A DNA stretch of 27,174 nucleotides from assembly GCA_947175715.1 (NCBI GenBank), contig CAMWOD010000001.1, positions 1-27,174 on the forward strand, read 5' to 3'. This stretch comes from an uncultured Porphyromonadaceae bacterium (GTDB lineage: Bacteria; Bacteroidota; Bacteroidia; Bacteroidales; Muribaculaceae). The notes beneath the pieces are model-generated. The model ran no database searches, had not been told where the DNA came from, and saw only the letters and a list, made by a program, of their open reading frames with translations. The position numbers and the translations under genes were made by a program. Positions 16,417 to 24,207 of the stretch are shown piece after piece; positions within the stretch are counted from its first letter, which is position 1, and each line of letters starts with the position of its first letter.

Positions 16417-17079
16417 ATGCGCTCACTGCTGTGGATAATAGCCTCTTGCCTGGTGCTTAGTTGCGCTACGGCTTGCCGTGAGGAGCGCAAAGAGCGTGTG
16501 GGCGACATCAAGGATGAGGCCCACACCCCCACGATGGCCACCACCAACGTGTCGACGTTCATCTCCGACTCAGGCTATACCCGCTACCACATCACCGCCG
16601 ACCGCTGGTTTATCTACGACCAGGCCAACCCCCCTTACTGGTCATTTCCCGACGGCCTGTTTCTTGAGCGATACGACGACAACTTTGTGGCCGACGGCAC
16701 TTTCCAATGCGACTCCGCCACATTCCTGTCGCAAAGGAAGCTGTGGCAATTTGACGGCAATGTGCGTATGCGCAACAACGATGGTGACAAGTTTCTCACG
16801 CAGCAGCTATTCTGGGACCAAAATTCACACAAGCTCTACTGCGACTCGTTCATCCACATCGAAAAGAGCGACCGCGTGCTCGAAGGGGTAGGTTTCGTGT
16901 CAAACGAAAATCTCACCGACTATACGATACGCCGCCCCCAAGGCATATTCCCCGTCAAGGATCCTGAGCGTAACGATACTGTGACCGTCAACCCCGACAG
17001 TGTGCGTGCCGCTCGCCGGGCTCAGCAGGCCCCCATAGCCCCTGTCGAGGCCCCCAATACCATTACAATCTCCAATTAA
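16417..17079 (+). CDS. lptC: LPS export protein LptC
   Basis: LptC links the inner-membrane LptBFG transporter to the periplasmic LptA bridge that carries lipopolysaccharide to the outer membrane. The 220-residue product has one N-terminal hydrophobic segment containing cysteines 16 and 20, so it may be a lipoprotein or anchored, and then a beta-jellyroll region typical of LptC/OstA folds (ADRWFIYD, FDGNVRMRNNDGDKFLTQQLFWDQNSHKLYCD). The C-terminal 40 residues are proline- and alanine-rich and probably disordered. It starts 3 bases after the barrel gene. A CNNM/CBS gene follows 12 bases later. Family assignment is good; the symbol follows family use. Confidence 0.85.
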   Translation: MRSLLWIIASCLVLSCATACREERKERVGDIKDEAHTPTMATTNVSTFISDSGYTRYHITADRWFIYDQANPPYWSFPDGLFLERYDDNFVADGTFQCDSATFLSQRKLWQFDGNVRMRNNDGDKFLTQQLFWDQNSHKLYCDSFIHIEKSDRVLEGVGFVSNENLTDYTIRRPQGIFPVKDPERNDTVTVNPDSVRAARRAQQAPIAPVEAPNTITISN

Positions 17080-17091
17080 CCCACTACAGCA

Positions 17092-18369
17092 TTGACCACC
17101 ACTCTGATAATAATAGTAACAATCGCCGCCCTGATTCTCTCGGGCCTTTTCTCGGGTACTGAGATAGCGTTCGTCACCTCCGACCGCGTGAGGGTGGAAA
17201 TCGACGTGAAAAAAGGGAATATCATAAGCCGTATTCTCAACTGCTTCTATCAGCGTTCCGAGCTGTTCATCTCCACCCTGCTTGTGGGAAACAATATCGC
17301 AGTGGTAATCTACGGTATGGCCGCCGCCAAGCTCGTGGAGCCGCAGTTGCAGCACTTCACCGACAACACATTTGTAATCCTGCTGCTGCAAACTCTCATA
17401 TCCACAATGGTGATACTCCTCACCGGTGAGTTCATCCCGAAGTCGACATTCAAGATCAACCCCAATATATCGATGAAGCTGGTGGCGATACCGATGTGGG
17501 TGCTCTACATCATACTTTACCCGATTTCACTCTTTACATCGTGGGTGTCGCGCTCACTGATGAAGCTCGTGGGTATATCGTCGAAAAACGACACCATGAG
17601 AGTGCTGTCGGTGGGCGATCTCAATGAGTATCTTGAGCGCACAATCGATGAGAGCCTTGAGGACAAAAAGCAGCTCGACAACGAGGTGAAGATGTTTCAC
17701 AACGCCCTCGACTTTTCATCAATCCACATGCGCGACTGCATGATACCTCGCAACGAGCTTGTGGCAGTCGATATTGACCATACCACCCGACAGCAGTTGA
17801 GCTCGCTATTCACCACATCGGGCCGCTCTAAGATACTGGTGTATCGCGATGATATCGACAATGTGTTGGGCTATATCCACGTATCCGAGCTTTTCGACCC
17901 GCATATCGACTGGAAAGACAAGCTTAAGCCGGTGGTTTTCGCTCCTGAGACTCTACTTGACTACAAGATGATGCTGCGCCTGCTCAGCGAGAAGCGCTCG
18001 CTGGCGGTGGTAATTGACGAATTTGGCGGAACGGCTGGATTGGTGACGCTCGAAGACCTTGTTGAGGAAATTTTCGGCGACATCCAGGATGAGCACGACA
18101 AGTCGCAAATCACTGGCAAAGAGGTAGCGCCGGGTGTATATGAGTTCTCTGGACGCGCCGAGGTGTCGGATATCAACGAGCAGTTCCACCTCGATATTCC
18201 CGAGGACGAGGAGTATCAGACACTGGCCGGATATCTGCTCCACACCACCGGTCAGATACCCGACCAGAACGCAAAGATATTGCTCGACAATATGGAATTT
18301 GAGGTGATCAAACGCACCGCCACTCGCCTCGAACTGATACGCCTTACTGTGCTTGCCAACGAAAACTGA
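17092..18369 (+). CDS. CNNM/CBS/CorC_HlyC membrane protein (hemolysin family, GldE-like)
   Basis: This 425-residue protein has the classic three-part layout. The CNNM (DUF21) membrane domain covers residues 1-165 (SGLFSGTEIAF near 17-27, STLLVGNNIAVVIYG at 61-75). The CBS pair covers about 210-330, with VVIDEFGGTAGLVTLEDLVEEIFGDI at 307-331. The CorC_HlyC domain lies near 345-420. The family is linked to divalent cation (Mg/Co) efflux or homeostasis; the Bacteroidetes branch includes GldE of gliding motility. The old name hemolysin does not imply toxin activity. The start is TTG at 17092: an in-frame stop lies at 17077, and the first internal ATG is at codon 76, which would remove half the membrane domain. 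It overlaps the next gene by 1 base. Confidence 0.9.
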   Translation: MTTTLIIIVTIAALILSGLFSGTEIAFVTSDRVRVEIDVKKGNIISRILNCFYQRSELFISTLLVGNNIAVVIYGMAAAKLVEPQLQHFTDNTFVILLLQTLISTMVILLTGEFIPKSTFKINPNISMKLVAIPMWVLYIILYPISLFTSWVSRSLMKLVGISSKNDTMRVLSVGDLNEYLERTIDESLEDKKQLDNEVKMFHNALDFSSIHMRDCMIPRNELVAVDIDHTTRQQLSSLFTTSGRSKILVYRDDIDNVLGYIHVSELFDPHIDWKDKLKPVVFAPETLLDYKMMLRLLSEKRSLAVVIDEFGGTAGLVTLEDLVEEIFGDIQDEHDKSQITGKEVAPGVYEFSGRAEVSDINEQFHLDIPEDEEYQTLAGYLLHTTGQIPDQNAKILLDNMEFEVIKRTATRLELIRLTVLANEN

Positions 18370-18905
18370 TGGAGAAGAAAACCATATTCGATCTCAACCG
18401 CTGCGACATTGCCGGATTCAAGTCAATGCCGAAGTTGCCGCTGCGACTGGTGCTCGACAACATCCGGTCGCTCAACAATATCGGCTCGATGTTTCGCACC
18501 TCCGACGCTTTTCTAGTGGAGCGTATTCATTTGTGTGGCATCACGGCCACCCCACCCTCGGTCGAGATTCACAAGACGGCGCTCGGTGCCGAGGATTCGG
18601 TGGACTGGAGCTATCATGCCACCACTATGGACGCTGTCGAGGAGTTACGCCGCGAGGGCTACACCGTGTGCGCCCTTGAGCAGGTGAAGGAGTCAATCCC
18701 CCTCGACGAGTACGAAGTGCGCCCAGACGCTAAATATGCCATTGTGGTGGGGCATGAGGTTGACGGTGTCGACCCACAGGTGGTCAACGCATGCCAGGCG
18801 GCTATCGAAATACCTCAGATGGGCACCAAGCATTCGCTCAACGTGGCCGTCTCGGCGGGTCTGGCTCTGTGGACATTCTTCTCGGCCCTACGCCGCTATC
18901 ATTGA
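18369..18905 (+). CDS. SpoU-family (TrmH-like) RNA 2'-O-methyltransferase
   Basis: This 178-residue SPOUT methyltransferase transfers a methyl group from SAM to a ribose 2'-OH of tRNA or rRNA. The family motifs are present in order: motif 1 LDNIRSLNNIGSMFRTSDAF near residues 30-49, motif 2 IVVGHEVDGVD near 125-135 and motif 3 IPQMGTKHSLNVAVSAGLAL near 147-167, which forms the knotted SAM site. It has only the catalytic domain, with no N-terminal substrate-binding domain, so the target nucleotide cannot be named. The ATG overlaps the upstream TGA by one base. It converges on recA across a perfect hairpin. Confidence 0.9.
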   Translation: MEKKTIFDLNRCDIAGFKSMPKLPLRLVLDNIRSLNNIGSMFRTSDAFLVERIHLCGITATPPSVEIHKTALGAEDSVDWSYHATTMDAVEELRREGYTVCALEQVKESIPLDEYEVRPDAKYAIVVGHEVDGVDPQVVNACQAAIEIPQMGTKHSLNVAVSAGLALWTFFSALRRYH

Positions 18906-18920
18906 TCTAATAGGAAATAA

Positions 18921-18962
18921 TCGACGGCCACTACGTTGCTTATGCGCGGTAGTGGCCGTCGA
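18921..18962. terminator. bidirectional terminator hairpin between methyltransferase and recA
   Basis: Perfect 14-bp arms at 18921-18934 (TCGACGGCCACTAC) and 18949-18962 enclose a 14-base loop between two convergent genes. There is no long T run on either side, so it may work as a transcript-end stabiliser or rely on another factor. Confidence 0.75.
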
Positions 18963-18984
18963 TGTATATAGTGATGACAGACTA

Positions 18985-20142
18985 TTATTCTTCGTCGAGG
19001 TCGATGTCGTCGGTATCGATGTCGCCAAACTCATCGTCGGGAAGCTCCACAGAGGTTTTTTCGCTCTTATCGGCTTTCTTTGTCGAGGTAGTACCCCCCT
19101 TCTTCGGCTCACGGTTGCGCAGGGCGTCGGTAATCAGTGCCTCAAGCTCCTCTGCAAGTTCGGGATTATCGGAAATTACGCGCTTGGCGGCGTCGCGTCC
19201 CTGGGCAAGCTTACTGCCGTTGTAGCTGAACCATGAGCCTGATTTCTGTATAATGCCGTACTCTACACCCAGGTCGATGATTTCACCCGACTTGGAGATG
19301 CCTTCGCCGAACATGATGTCGAATTCGCACTTCTTGAATGGAGGTGCCACCTTGTTTTTCACCACTTTCACCTTGGTAAGGCGTCCTAAGATGTCGTCGC
19401 CATCCTTGATCTGCGAGCTGGGGCGGATGTCGATGCGCACCGATGCGTAGAATTTCAATGCGTTTCCACCAGTGGTGGTCTCGGCGGGGCCAAACATCGA
19501 GCCGATGTTGGCACGCAGCTGATTGATGAATATGCAGCAGGTGTTGGTACGGGCTATCGTGGCTGTGAGTTTGCGCAGTGCCTGCGACATCAGGCGTGCC
19601 TGCAGACCTACCTGGCGGTCGCCCATGGTGCCTTCAAGCTCGTTCTTGGGGGTGAGGGCGGCTACTGAGTCAACTACGATTATGTCGATTGCTGACGAGC
19701 GGATGAGCTGTTCGGCTATTTCGAGCGCCTGCTCACCATTGTCGGGCTGTGCCATAAGCAGGTTGTCGACGTCGACACCGAGCTTGGCGGCATAGAAGCG
19801 GTCGAAAGCATGCTCGGCATCGATGATGGCGGCTATGCCTCCAGCTTTCTGAGCCTCAGCTATGGCGTGGATGGCGAGAGTGGTCTTTCCCGACGATTCG
19901 GGGCCGAATATCTCGATGACGCGTCCGCGGGGAAATCCGCCCACGCCCAGGGCATAGTTCAGACCTATTGAGCCGGTGGGAATCACCTCTACATCCTCTA
20001 CGTTGTCGTCGCCGAGTTTCATGATGGCGCCGCGGCCATAGTCTTTCTCAATCTTGGCCATTGCTGCCGAGAGGGCTTCGAGGCGGGCTTTCTTGGGGTC
20101 GACCTCTGCGCCTTTCTTTATGCTTTTCTTGGGTTTTTCCAT
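18985..20142 (-). CDS. recA: recombinase RecA
   Basis: RecA forms ATP-dependent filaments on single-stranded DNA and drives homologous recombination and repair. The 385-residue product has Walker A GPESSGKTT at residues 80-88, the conserved EGTMGDRQVGLQARLMSQALRK region (loop L1 area), the L2 region following INQLRANIG with TTTGGNALKFYAS, and a long acidic C-terminal tail (DDEFGDIDTDDIDLDEE), which in the family tempers DNA binding. The N-terminal extension is lysine-rich (MEKPKKSIKK). It has its own -7 box with an inverted repeat just upstream. Together with recF in the same window it covers the RecF-pathway core, though the two are about 17 kb apart. Confidence 0.98.
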   Translation of the reverse strand: MEKPKKSIKKGAEVDPKKARLEALSAAMAKIEKDYGRGAIMKLGDDNVEDVEVIPTGSIGLNYALGVGGFPRGRVIEIFGPESSGKTTLAIHAIAEAQKAGGIAAIIDAEHAFDRFYAAKLGVDVDNLLMAQPDNGEQALEIAEQLIRSSAIDIIVVDSVAALTPKNELEGTMGDRQVGLQARLMSQALRKLTATIARTNTCCIFINQLRANIGSMFGPAETTTGGNALKFYASVRIDIRPSSQIKDGDDILGRLTKVKVVKNKVAPPFKKCEFDIMFGEGISKSGEIIDLGVEYGIIQKSGSWFSYNGSKLAQGRDAAKRVISDNPELAEELEALITDALRNREPKKGGTTSTKKADKSEKTSVELPDDEFGDIDTDDIDLDEE

Positions 20143-20179
20143 TTTTATATGTTTTTGAGTTTATATTTCTAATCTGATG

Positions 20180-20187
20180 CAAAGATA
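20180..20187 (-). promoter_or_regulatory. -7 box of recA
   Basis: The minus strand reads TATCTTTG, matching TAnnTTTG, 37 bases before the recA ATG at 20142. This gives a leader of about 30 nt. No TTTG is found 19 bases upstream; that place is occupied by the inverted repeat at 20197-20217. Confidence 0.6.
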
Positions 20188-20196
20188 TTGCCTGGT

Positions 20197-20217
20197 GTGT
20201 GCAATACTGCTGCACAC
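20197..20217. promoter_or_regulatory. inverted repeat over the recA -33 region, candidate operator
   Basis: Perfect arms GTGTGCA (20197-20203) and TGCACAC (20211-20217) are separated by 7 bases. The centre falls about where the -33 element of the recA promoter would lie. A dimeric regulator site is possible. No known SOS-box match is claimed. Confidence 0.45.
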
Positions 20218-20227
20218 TGCAATAAAA

Positions 20228-21289
20228 CTATGTTAAAAACGGCATCAGCTTGGCGGTAACGCTTGATGGTGGGATTCCGCTAAGACATAGGTAATCACCG
20301 CGGTAGCAGGGCTTGTTGCCGAATGTTGAGCATGGACGGCATGGCATGGGGAGCTGCAGTGTGAGGTCTTCTTTCTGGCGCCAACCTTTGAATCCGCAGT
20401 AGGGATGGGTAGCGCCCCATATGCTCACCACGGGCACATTGACAAGCGATGCCAGGTGCATGTTGGCCGAGTCCATTGTGAGCATCACGTCGAGGTGACT
20501 CATCAGCTCCATTTCGCGGGCGAATCCCCATCTTTTCTCGGCCAACGATATGGTATTGGGGTATTTTTCGGCCCATTGGCGCAATGTGGCCTGCTCCTTG
20601 TCGCCACCACCGAATAGGAATATCCTCACGTGGCCAAGTTCGGATATTTCTTTCACAACCTGCTCCATCAGCGGCAGCGGGTATATCTTCCCTTTGTGCT
20701 TGGCGAATGGGGCGATACCGAGCCACTTCTCTCCATCTTGTTTGGGAGATGTGATCTCGGCTATGTTGTCGAAGGGTGCGCGCCCATCCTTGCCGTAGAC
20801 GCCTTCGAATTTCTCGGTCATCGGAAATCCGGCGCGGAAGAACGCTTCGCGGTATCTTGCCCTCGACGACAGTAGTGGCAGCATCACCTTATTGTTGCGG
20901 CGGGTGAGGGCGCGTTTACCACGTCTACCCTTATTGATGCGCGACACCTTGATGCCACGCAAGCGGCACAGGGCGCTTAATATATATGTTCGTAGCACAG
21001 CGTGCAGATCGACGTAAGTGTCGAAGTAGTATTGGTCGCGCAATTCCTTGAGGAGTCGGTTCATACCCCCCACTCCTTTATAGTCGGTCTTTACATCGGC
21101 ACCGATTACCACGAGGTTTTCCGGGGGATTTACGAATATTGGAGTCATCGACGGGCGTGTGACCATGTAGAACATGTCGTGCGGCTGGGTGCGGCATACG
21201 CTGTAGAGTACGGGCACTGTCATGGCCACGTCGCCTATGGCCGAAAATCGAGTCACGAGCACTCGGTGTCCTTTGCGTTCTTTATTCAC
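20228..21289 (-). CDS. glycosyltransferase family 9 (heptosyltransferase-like)
   Basis: This 353-residue GT9 enzyme belongs to the ADP-heptose:LPS heptosyltransferase family, which adds sugars to the LPS core on the cytoplasmic face. It opens with VLVTRFSAIGDVAMTVPVL, the usual N-terminal phosphate-binding turn, and has the C-domain motif DSANMHLASLVNVPVVSIWG near residues 273-292 that holds the nucleotide sugar. The C-terminal cysteine pattern (CRPCS..GNKPCYRGDYLCL) is typical of Bacteroidetes members. The exact donor and acceptor cannot be told. It follows DUF4254 by 33 bp in one operon, a pairing common in this phylum. Confidence 0.88.
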   Translation of the reverse strand: MNKERKGHRVLVTRFSAIGDVAMTVPVLYSVCRTQPHDMFYMVTRPSMTPIFVNPPENLVVIGADVKTDYKGVGGMNRLLKELRDQYYFDTYVDLHAVLRTYILSALCRLRGIKVSRINKGRRGKRALTRRNNKVMLPLLSSRARYREAFFRAGFPMTEKFEGVYGKDGRAPFDNIAEITSPKQDGEKWLGIAPFAKHKGKIYPLPLMEQVVKEISELGHVRIFLFGGGDKEQATLRQWAEKYPNTISLAEKRWGFAREMELMSHLDVMLTMDSANMHLASLVNVPVVSIWGATHPYCGFKGWRQKEDLTLQLPMPCRPCSTFGNKPCYRGDYLCLSGIPPSSVTAKLMPFLT

Positions 21290-21322
21290 TGAGATGGCTT
21301 GTGTGGCTTAAGGCTGCGGTTA

Positions 21323-21937
21323 CTATTTCTGCTGTGACGATGCGTAGAGCACGGGATTGGTCTCGGGGTCGTTGTACATCTTCATCTGGCGGTACACTTT
21401 CATGTATTTGCGCCCTGCTGCGATGTCGTCGAGCAGTGTGTCGATGGCTTCGGTGAGGTCCTTACGCTGTTCGAGCAGCACATCGAGTTTGGCCTGGCAT
21501 TTGGCCTTGTGCGCTTCTGAAGCATCGTTGCGTGCCACTTCGGCCTGCATGTGGTATATCTTGAGTGCGAGTATCGACAGGCGGTCGAGAGCCCATGCGG
21601 GGCTTTCGGTGTTGATGGTGGCGGTGGGTAGGGGCTTTACATCGCGATATAGGTCGCGGAAGTATGAGTCGAGTTCTTCCACCATGTCGGTGCGGTGCTG
21701 GTTGGAGGCATCGATGCGGCGTTTGAGTGCGAGTGCGGCCACGGGGTCGATCTCGGGGTCGCGTATTATATCCTCAAGGTGCCACTGCACGGCGTCAATC
21801 CAGTTTTTGGCGTGGAGTGTGTGCTCTATCGAGCCGGGTGTATAGGGGTTGGGCTCGGGGGCGTCAACGTGGTCGGTAACGTGATAGGCGGCTGTCGACT
21901 GATCGAAAATCTCGTTGCTCTTTTGCGCGAATTTCAT
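21323..21937 (-). CDS. DUF4254 family protein
   Basis: This 204-residue soluble, mainly helical protein matches DUF4254, a Bacteroidetes family found beside GT9 genes. Visible family-like parts are HAKNWIDAVQWHLEDIIRDPEID near residues 43-65 and the helix ASNQHRTDMVEELD, followed by SPAWALDRLSILALKIYHM. It has no signal peptide or membrane segment. It is first in the operon, with a good promoter (21972-22000) and a GT9 gene downstream, so a role in LPS or glycan assembly is likely but only by association. No catalytic motif was identified. Confidence 0.82.
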   Translation of the reverse strand: MKFAQKSNEIFDQSTAAYHVTDHVDAPEPNPYTPGSIEHTLHAKNWIDAVQWHLEDIIRDPEIDPVAALALKRRIDASNQHRTDMVEELDSYFRDLYRDVKPLPTATINTESPAWALDRLSILALKIYHMQAEVARNDASEAHKAKCQAKLDVLLEQRKDLTEAIDTLLDDIAAGRKYMKVYRQMKMYNDPETNPVLYASSQQK

Positions 21938-21971
21938 ATAGCGTGTATGTTTTTATTGAATTTTCCAAATA

Positions 21972-22000
21972 CAAATATAGTCGTTTTATCGTTAACTCAA
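21972..22000 (-). promoter_or_regulatory. promoter of the DUF4254-GT9 operon
   Basis: On the minus strand TTG (22000-21998) is followed after 18 bases by TATATTTG (21979-21972), matching the Bacteroidetes -33/-7 pattern. Transcription would start about 30 bases before the ATG at 21937. Confidence 0.65.
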
Positions 22001-22025
22001 CTTATTTGAGCCGATTTTCTGCAGG

Positions 22026-22068
22026 ACTATTGAAAAAAACGAGCCCCTGTGCTTGCGACACAGGGGCT
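22026..22068 (-). terminator. Rho-independent terminator of the EEP/DUF6359 operon
   Basis: Read on the minus strand, a perfect 10-bp stem (AGCCCCTGTG/CACAGGGGCT, 22068-22042, 7-base loop) is followed by CG and a run of seven T. It begins 24 bases after the DUF6359 stop. This is the clearest intrinsic terminator in the window. Confidence 0.9.
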
Positions 22069-22091
22069 GGGTATTGTGTGAGTGAGTGTGA

Positions 22092-24161
22092 TTATTTCAC
22101 GATCACCTTGGTCACGTTGTTGCCCTGACGACGGATGTAGAGACCGTTGGCGGGATTCTCAACGCGTACGCCCTGGAGGTTGTAGTATTCAACGGGAGCG
22201 TTGTTTTCGTCAACTGCCACGTCGGCTACACCACCGTGGAGACCGCCTTCATACTTCACTTGGATGTAAGAGTAGCGGATCTGCTTGGCTGAGGTGAGTA
22301 CGAGGGGCTCTTTGGTGCTACCCTTCCAGGTGATGGGGGTGTCGGCCGATGTGCCTTCGCCGGTTACGGTGCCCACATTGGCTGTGAAGGCGCCCTTAGA
22401 GTAAGCTACGGTCTGAACGAATACCTCGGTGATGGTAGCGTCGTTGGCGGGAGTGATGGTAGCAACCTCACCCTGATACCAGCGTACCTGGTTGCCGAAT
22501 GCTGCTGCGTAGTATTCGCCTGAGCCGTGTGAGTAGCTGAGTGTGATGTCCTTGTCGGTGAAGTTGAGGCCAACGAGCGACTGACCCTGCGACTTAGAGT
22601 CGGCTGATGTGTCGCTGCCATCGGCATTGAGGAGCTTAACGCCTGCGAATGAGAGTTCGGCGTTGGGTGCGAGGAAGAATGCACCTGTTTCGTCAACGAT
22701 AGGATCGGGGGTCTCGCCCATAGAGATGATGGGGAGGAGCTGGAGGTTGCCTGAGTGGATGGCTACGAAGCCCTGGAACTTGTCGTATTTGCCTTCGCCA
22801 AGCGATACGCCAAACTGGTTGAAGATTGTCATCTCGAGTGTGCCGTCGCTCATGGTGAAGCTCTTAGCGTCGCCGGGGATGGCGGTGAGGGTAACGCCGG
22901 TTACTTCGATATAGGCTGAGAGGATGTCGGCTGATACCTCTTCGAGCTGATACTGCTCGGGATCAACGGCTGCGCCGGCGGTGGGGTCGCCAAATGTTGA
23001 AGCATCAACCGAGCTCATCTGGAGCTGGCCGTTAGAGTAGTTCTGGAATGTACCGGTTACGCCAGCGGGGATTACGTCGCCGTTTTTGTAAGTCTTGTTG
23101 ATGCGGCCGTAGATGAGCAGAGGGTTCTTGCCGTCGGTCACATACAGGTAGCTGCCATTCTGATATACGGCGGTGAGGGGGCAAGTGAACTTGCAGGGGG
23201 TGGTGAGCTGCTTCTGGAGGAACTCGGCAACCGATGCTACCTCGGTCACTTCGGCGGGAGGTGTAGCTGCCTGGTCGCTCAGGTAGAGCTGGGGCATGTC
23301 GCCGGTAGCGTCGGCATACGAGCCGAATGAGGTGTACTGGGTAGAGTACTGGATGTACTTGCCCATGGCCACGTTGGTGATCTTGAATGTACCGTCGCCA
23401 TTGGCTACGATAGTCCATACGTCACCGTCGGTGCGGCTTGCCGAGAAGTTGAAGCTGTTGTATGTGCCGCTCTGATAGAGGTAGCGGTTGAGGTTGTCCT
23501 GGATGGTGTAGCCACCGTCAACGGCTGTGATGGTGAAGCCATAAGTGTCAGCGCCTGAGAAGGCGTTGTTGGCTATTGTGGCGTTGTCTACGTAGAGGTA
23601 GCCGTAGGTCTTGTCTGATCCCTGGGGCTTAGCTACGTTGGTGCCTGATACGAAGGCGTATTTCTTGCCCGAGGTGATTGTAGAGGCAAGGGTGTAGGTG
23701 GTTGAGCCTGTTGTGCCGCCACCGCCGCCACCTGCGCCGTCGAGCGAGTAGGCTGTGGGAGCCTTAACGCCTGCTACACCGAAGTATTTGGTGAGCTGGC
23801 CGGTGATTGTGAGCTCTTTGAGGTAGTTGCCGGGGTTGTCGCCGAGGTTTACAGCGGCGCGGAGGTCGGTCTTCGACACGAGCTGCACGGGGATGCACTG
23901 GTTGTAGTCTTTGCAATCCTTTGAGTCGGCGATGAGCACGTTGGAGTAGGTGCCGGGATTTGCGCTAAACTGGGCAGATGAGAGAGCTGCGCCATTGCAA
24001 CCACCCACGATATAGCCCTTTACGGTAGCTGAGGCAACGTCGACGTTGGGACCCATGGCGATGACCTCGGCACAGGTATAGGGGTCGGCCTCGGTGCCGG
24101 TTCCTGCGTATGCGCCCATGATCGAGCCCATGCACAGCATTGAGAGTAATAGTTTTTTCAT
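22092..24161 (-). CDS. secreted multidomain protein: DUF6359, OB-like regions, type IX-like sorting tail
   Basis: This 689-residue protein has a signal peptide (residues 1-20, ending GAYAG). A DUF6359-like domain follows (TEADPYTCAEVIAMGPN, ATVKGYIVGG; about 22-135), with a Gly/Thr linker near 147-155. A beta-rich region (about 158-310) and a region resembling OB-fold domains of Bacteroidetes nuclease-associated proteins (VAEFLQKQL, GSYLYVTDGKNPLLIYG; about 315-490) come next, then another beta domain. The last 35 residues (EYYNLQGVRVENPANGLYI then RRQGNNVTKVIVK) look like a type IX C-terminal sorting domain, so it is likely exported and surface-anchored. The ATG at 24161 is chosen over a TTG at 24170. 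It follows a secreted EEP gene by 46 bp. No catalytic motif was seen; a binding role is inferred. Confidence 0.78.
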   Translation of the reverse strand: MKKLLLSMLCMGSIMGAYAGTGTEADPYTCAEVIAMGPNVDVASATVKGYIVGGCNGAALSSAQFSANPGTYSNVLIADSKDCKDYNQCIPVQLVSKTDLRAAVNLGDNPGNYLKELTITGQLTKYFGVAGVKAPTAYSLDGAGGGGGGTTGSTTYTLASTITSGKKYAFVSGTNVAKPQGSDKTYGYLYVDNATIANNAFSGADTYGFTITAVDGGYTIQDNLNRYLYQSGTYNSFNFSASRTDGDVWTIVANGDGTFKITNVAMGKYIQYSTQYTSFGSYADATGDMPQLYLSDQAATPPAEVTEVASVAEFLQKQLTTPCKFTCPLTAVYQNGSYLYVTDGKNPLLIYGRINKTYKNGDVIPAGVTGTFQNYSNGQLQMSSVDASTFGDPTAGAAVDPEQYQLEEVSADILSAYIEVTGVTLTAIPGDAKSFTMSDGTLEMTIFNQFGVSLGEGKYDKFQGFVAIHSGNLQLLPIISMGETPDPIVDETGAFFLAPNAELSFAGVKLLNADGSDTSADSKSQGQSLVGLNFTDKDITLSYSHGSGEYYAAAFGNQVRWYQGEVATITPANDATITEVFVQTVAYSKGAFTANVGTVTGEGTSADTPITWKGSTKEPLVLTSAKQIRYSYIQVKYEGGLHGGVADVAVDENNAPVEYYNLQGVRVENPANGLYIRRQGNNVTKVIVK

Positions 24162-24207
24162 AAAAAACAAAGATTGGTTTTTGATAAATATGATTTATGA
24201 TTGTTGT

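Noticed and set aside
20197..20217. Calling the recA inverted repeat a LexA/SOS box
   Set aside because: It does not match the SOS-box consensus sequences I know, and no lexA gene is in the window, so it is listed only as a candidate operator.
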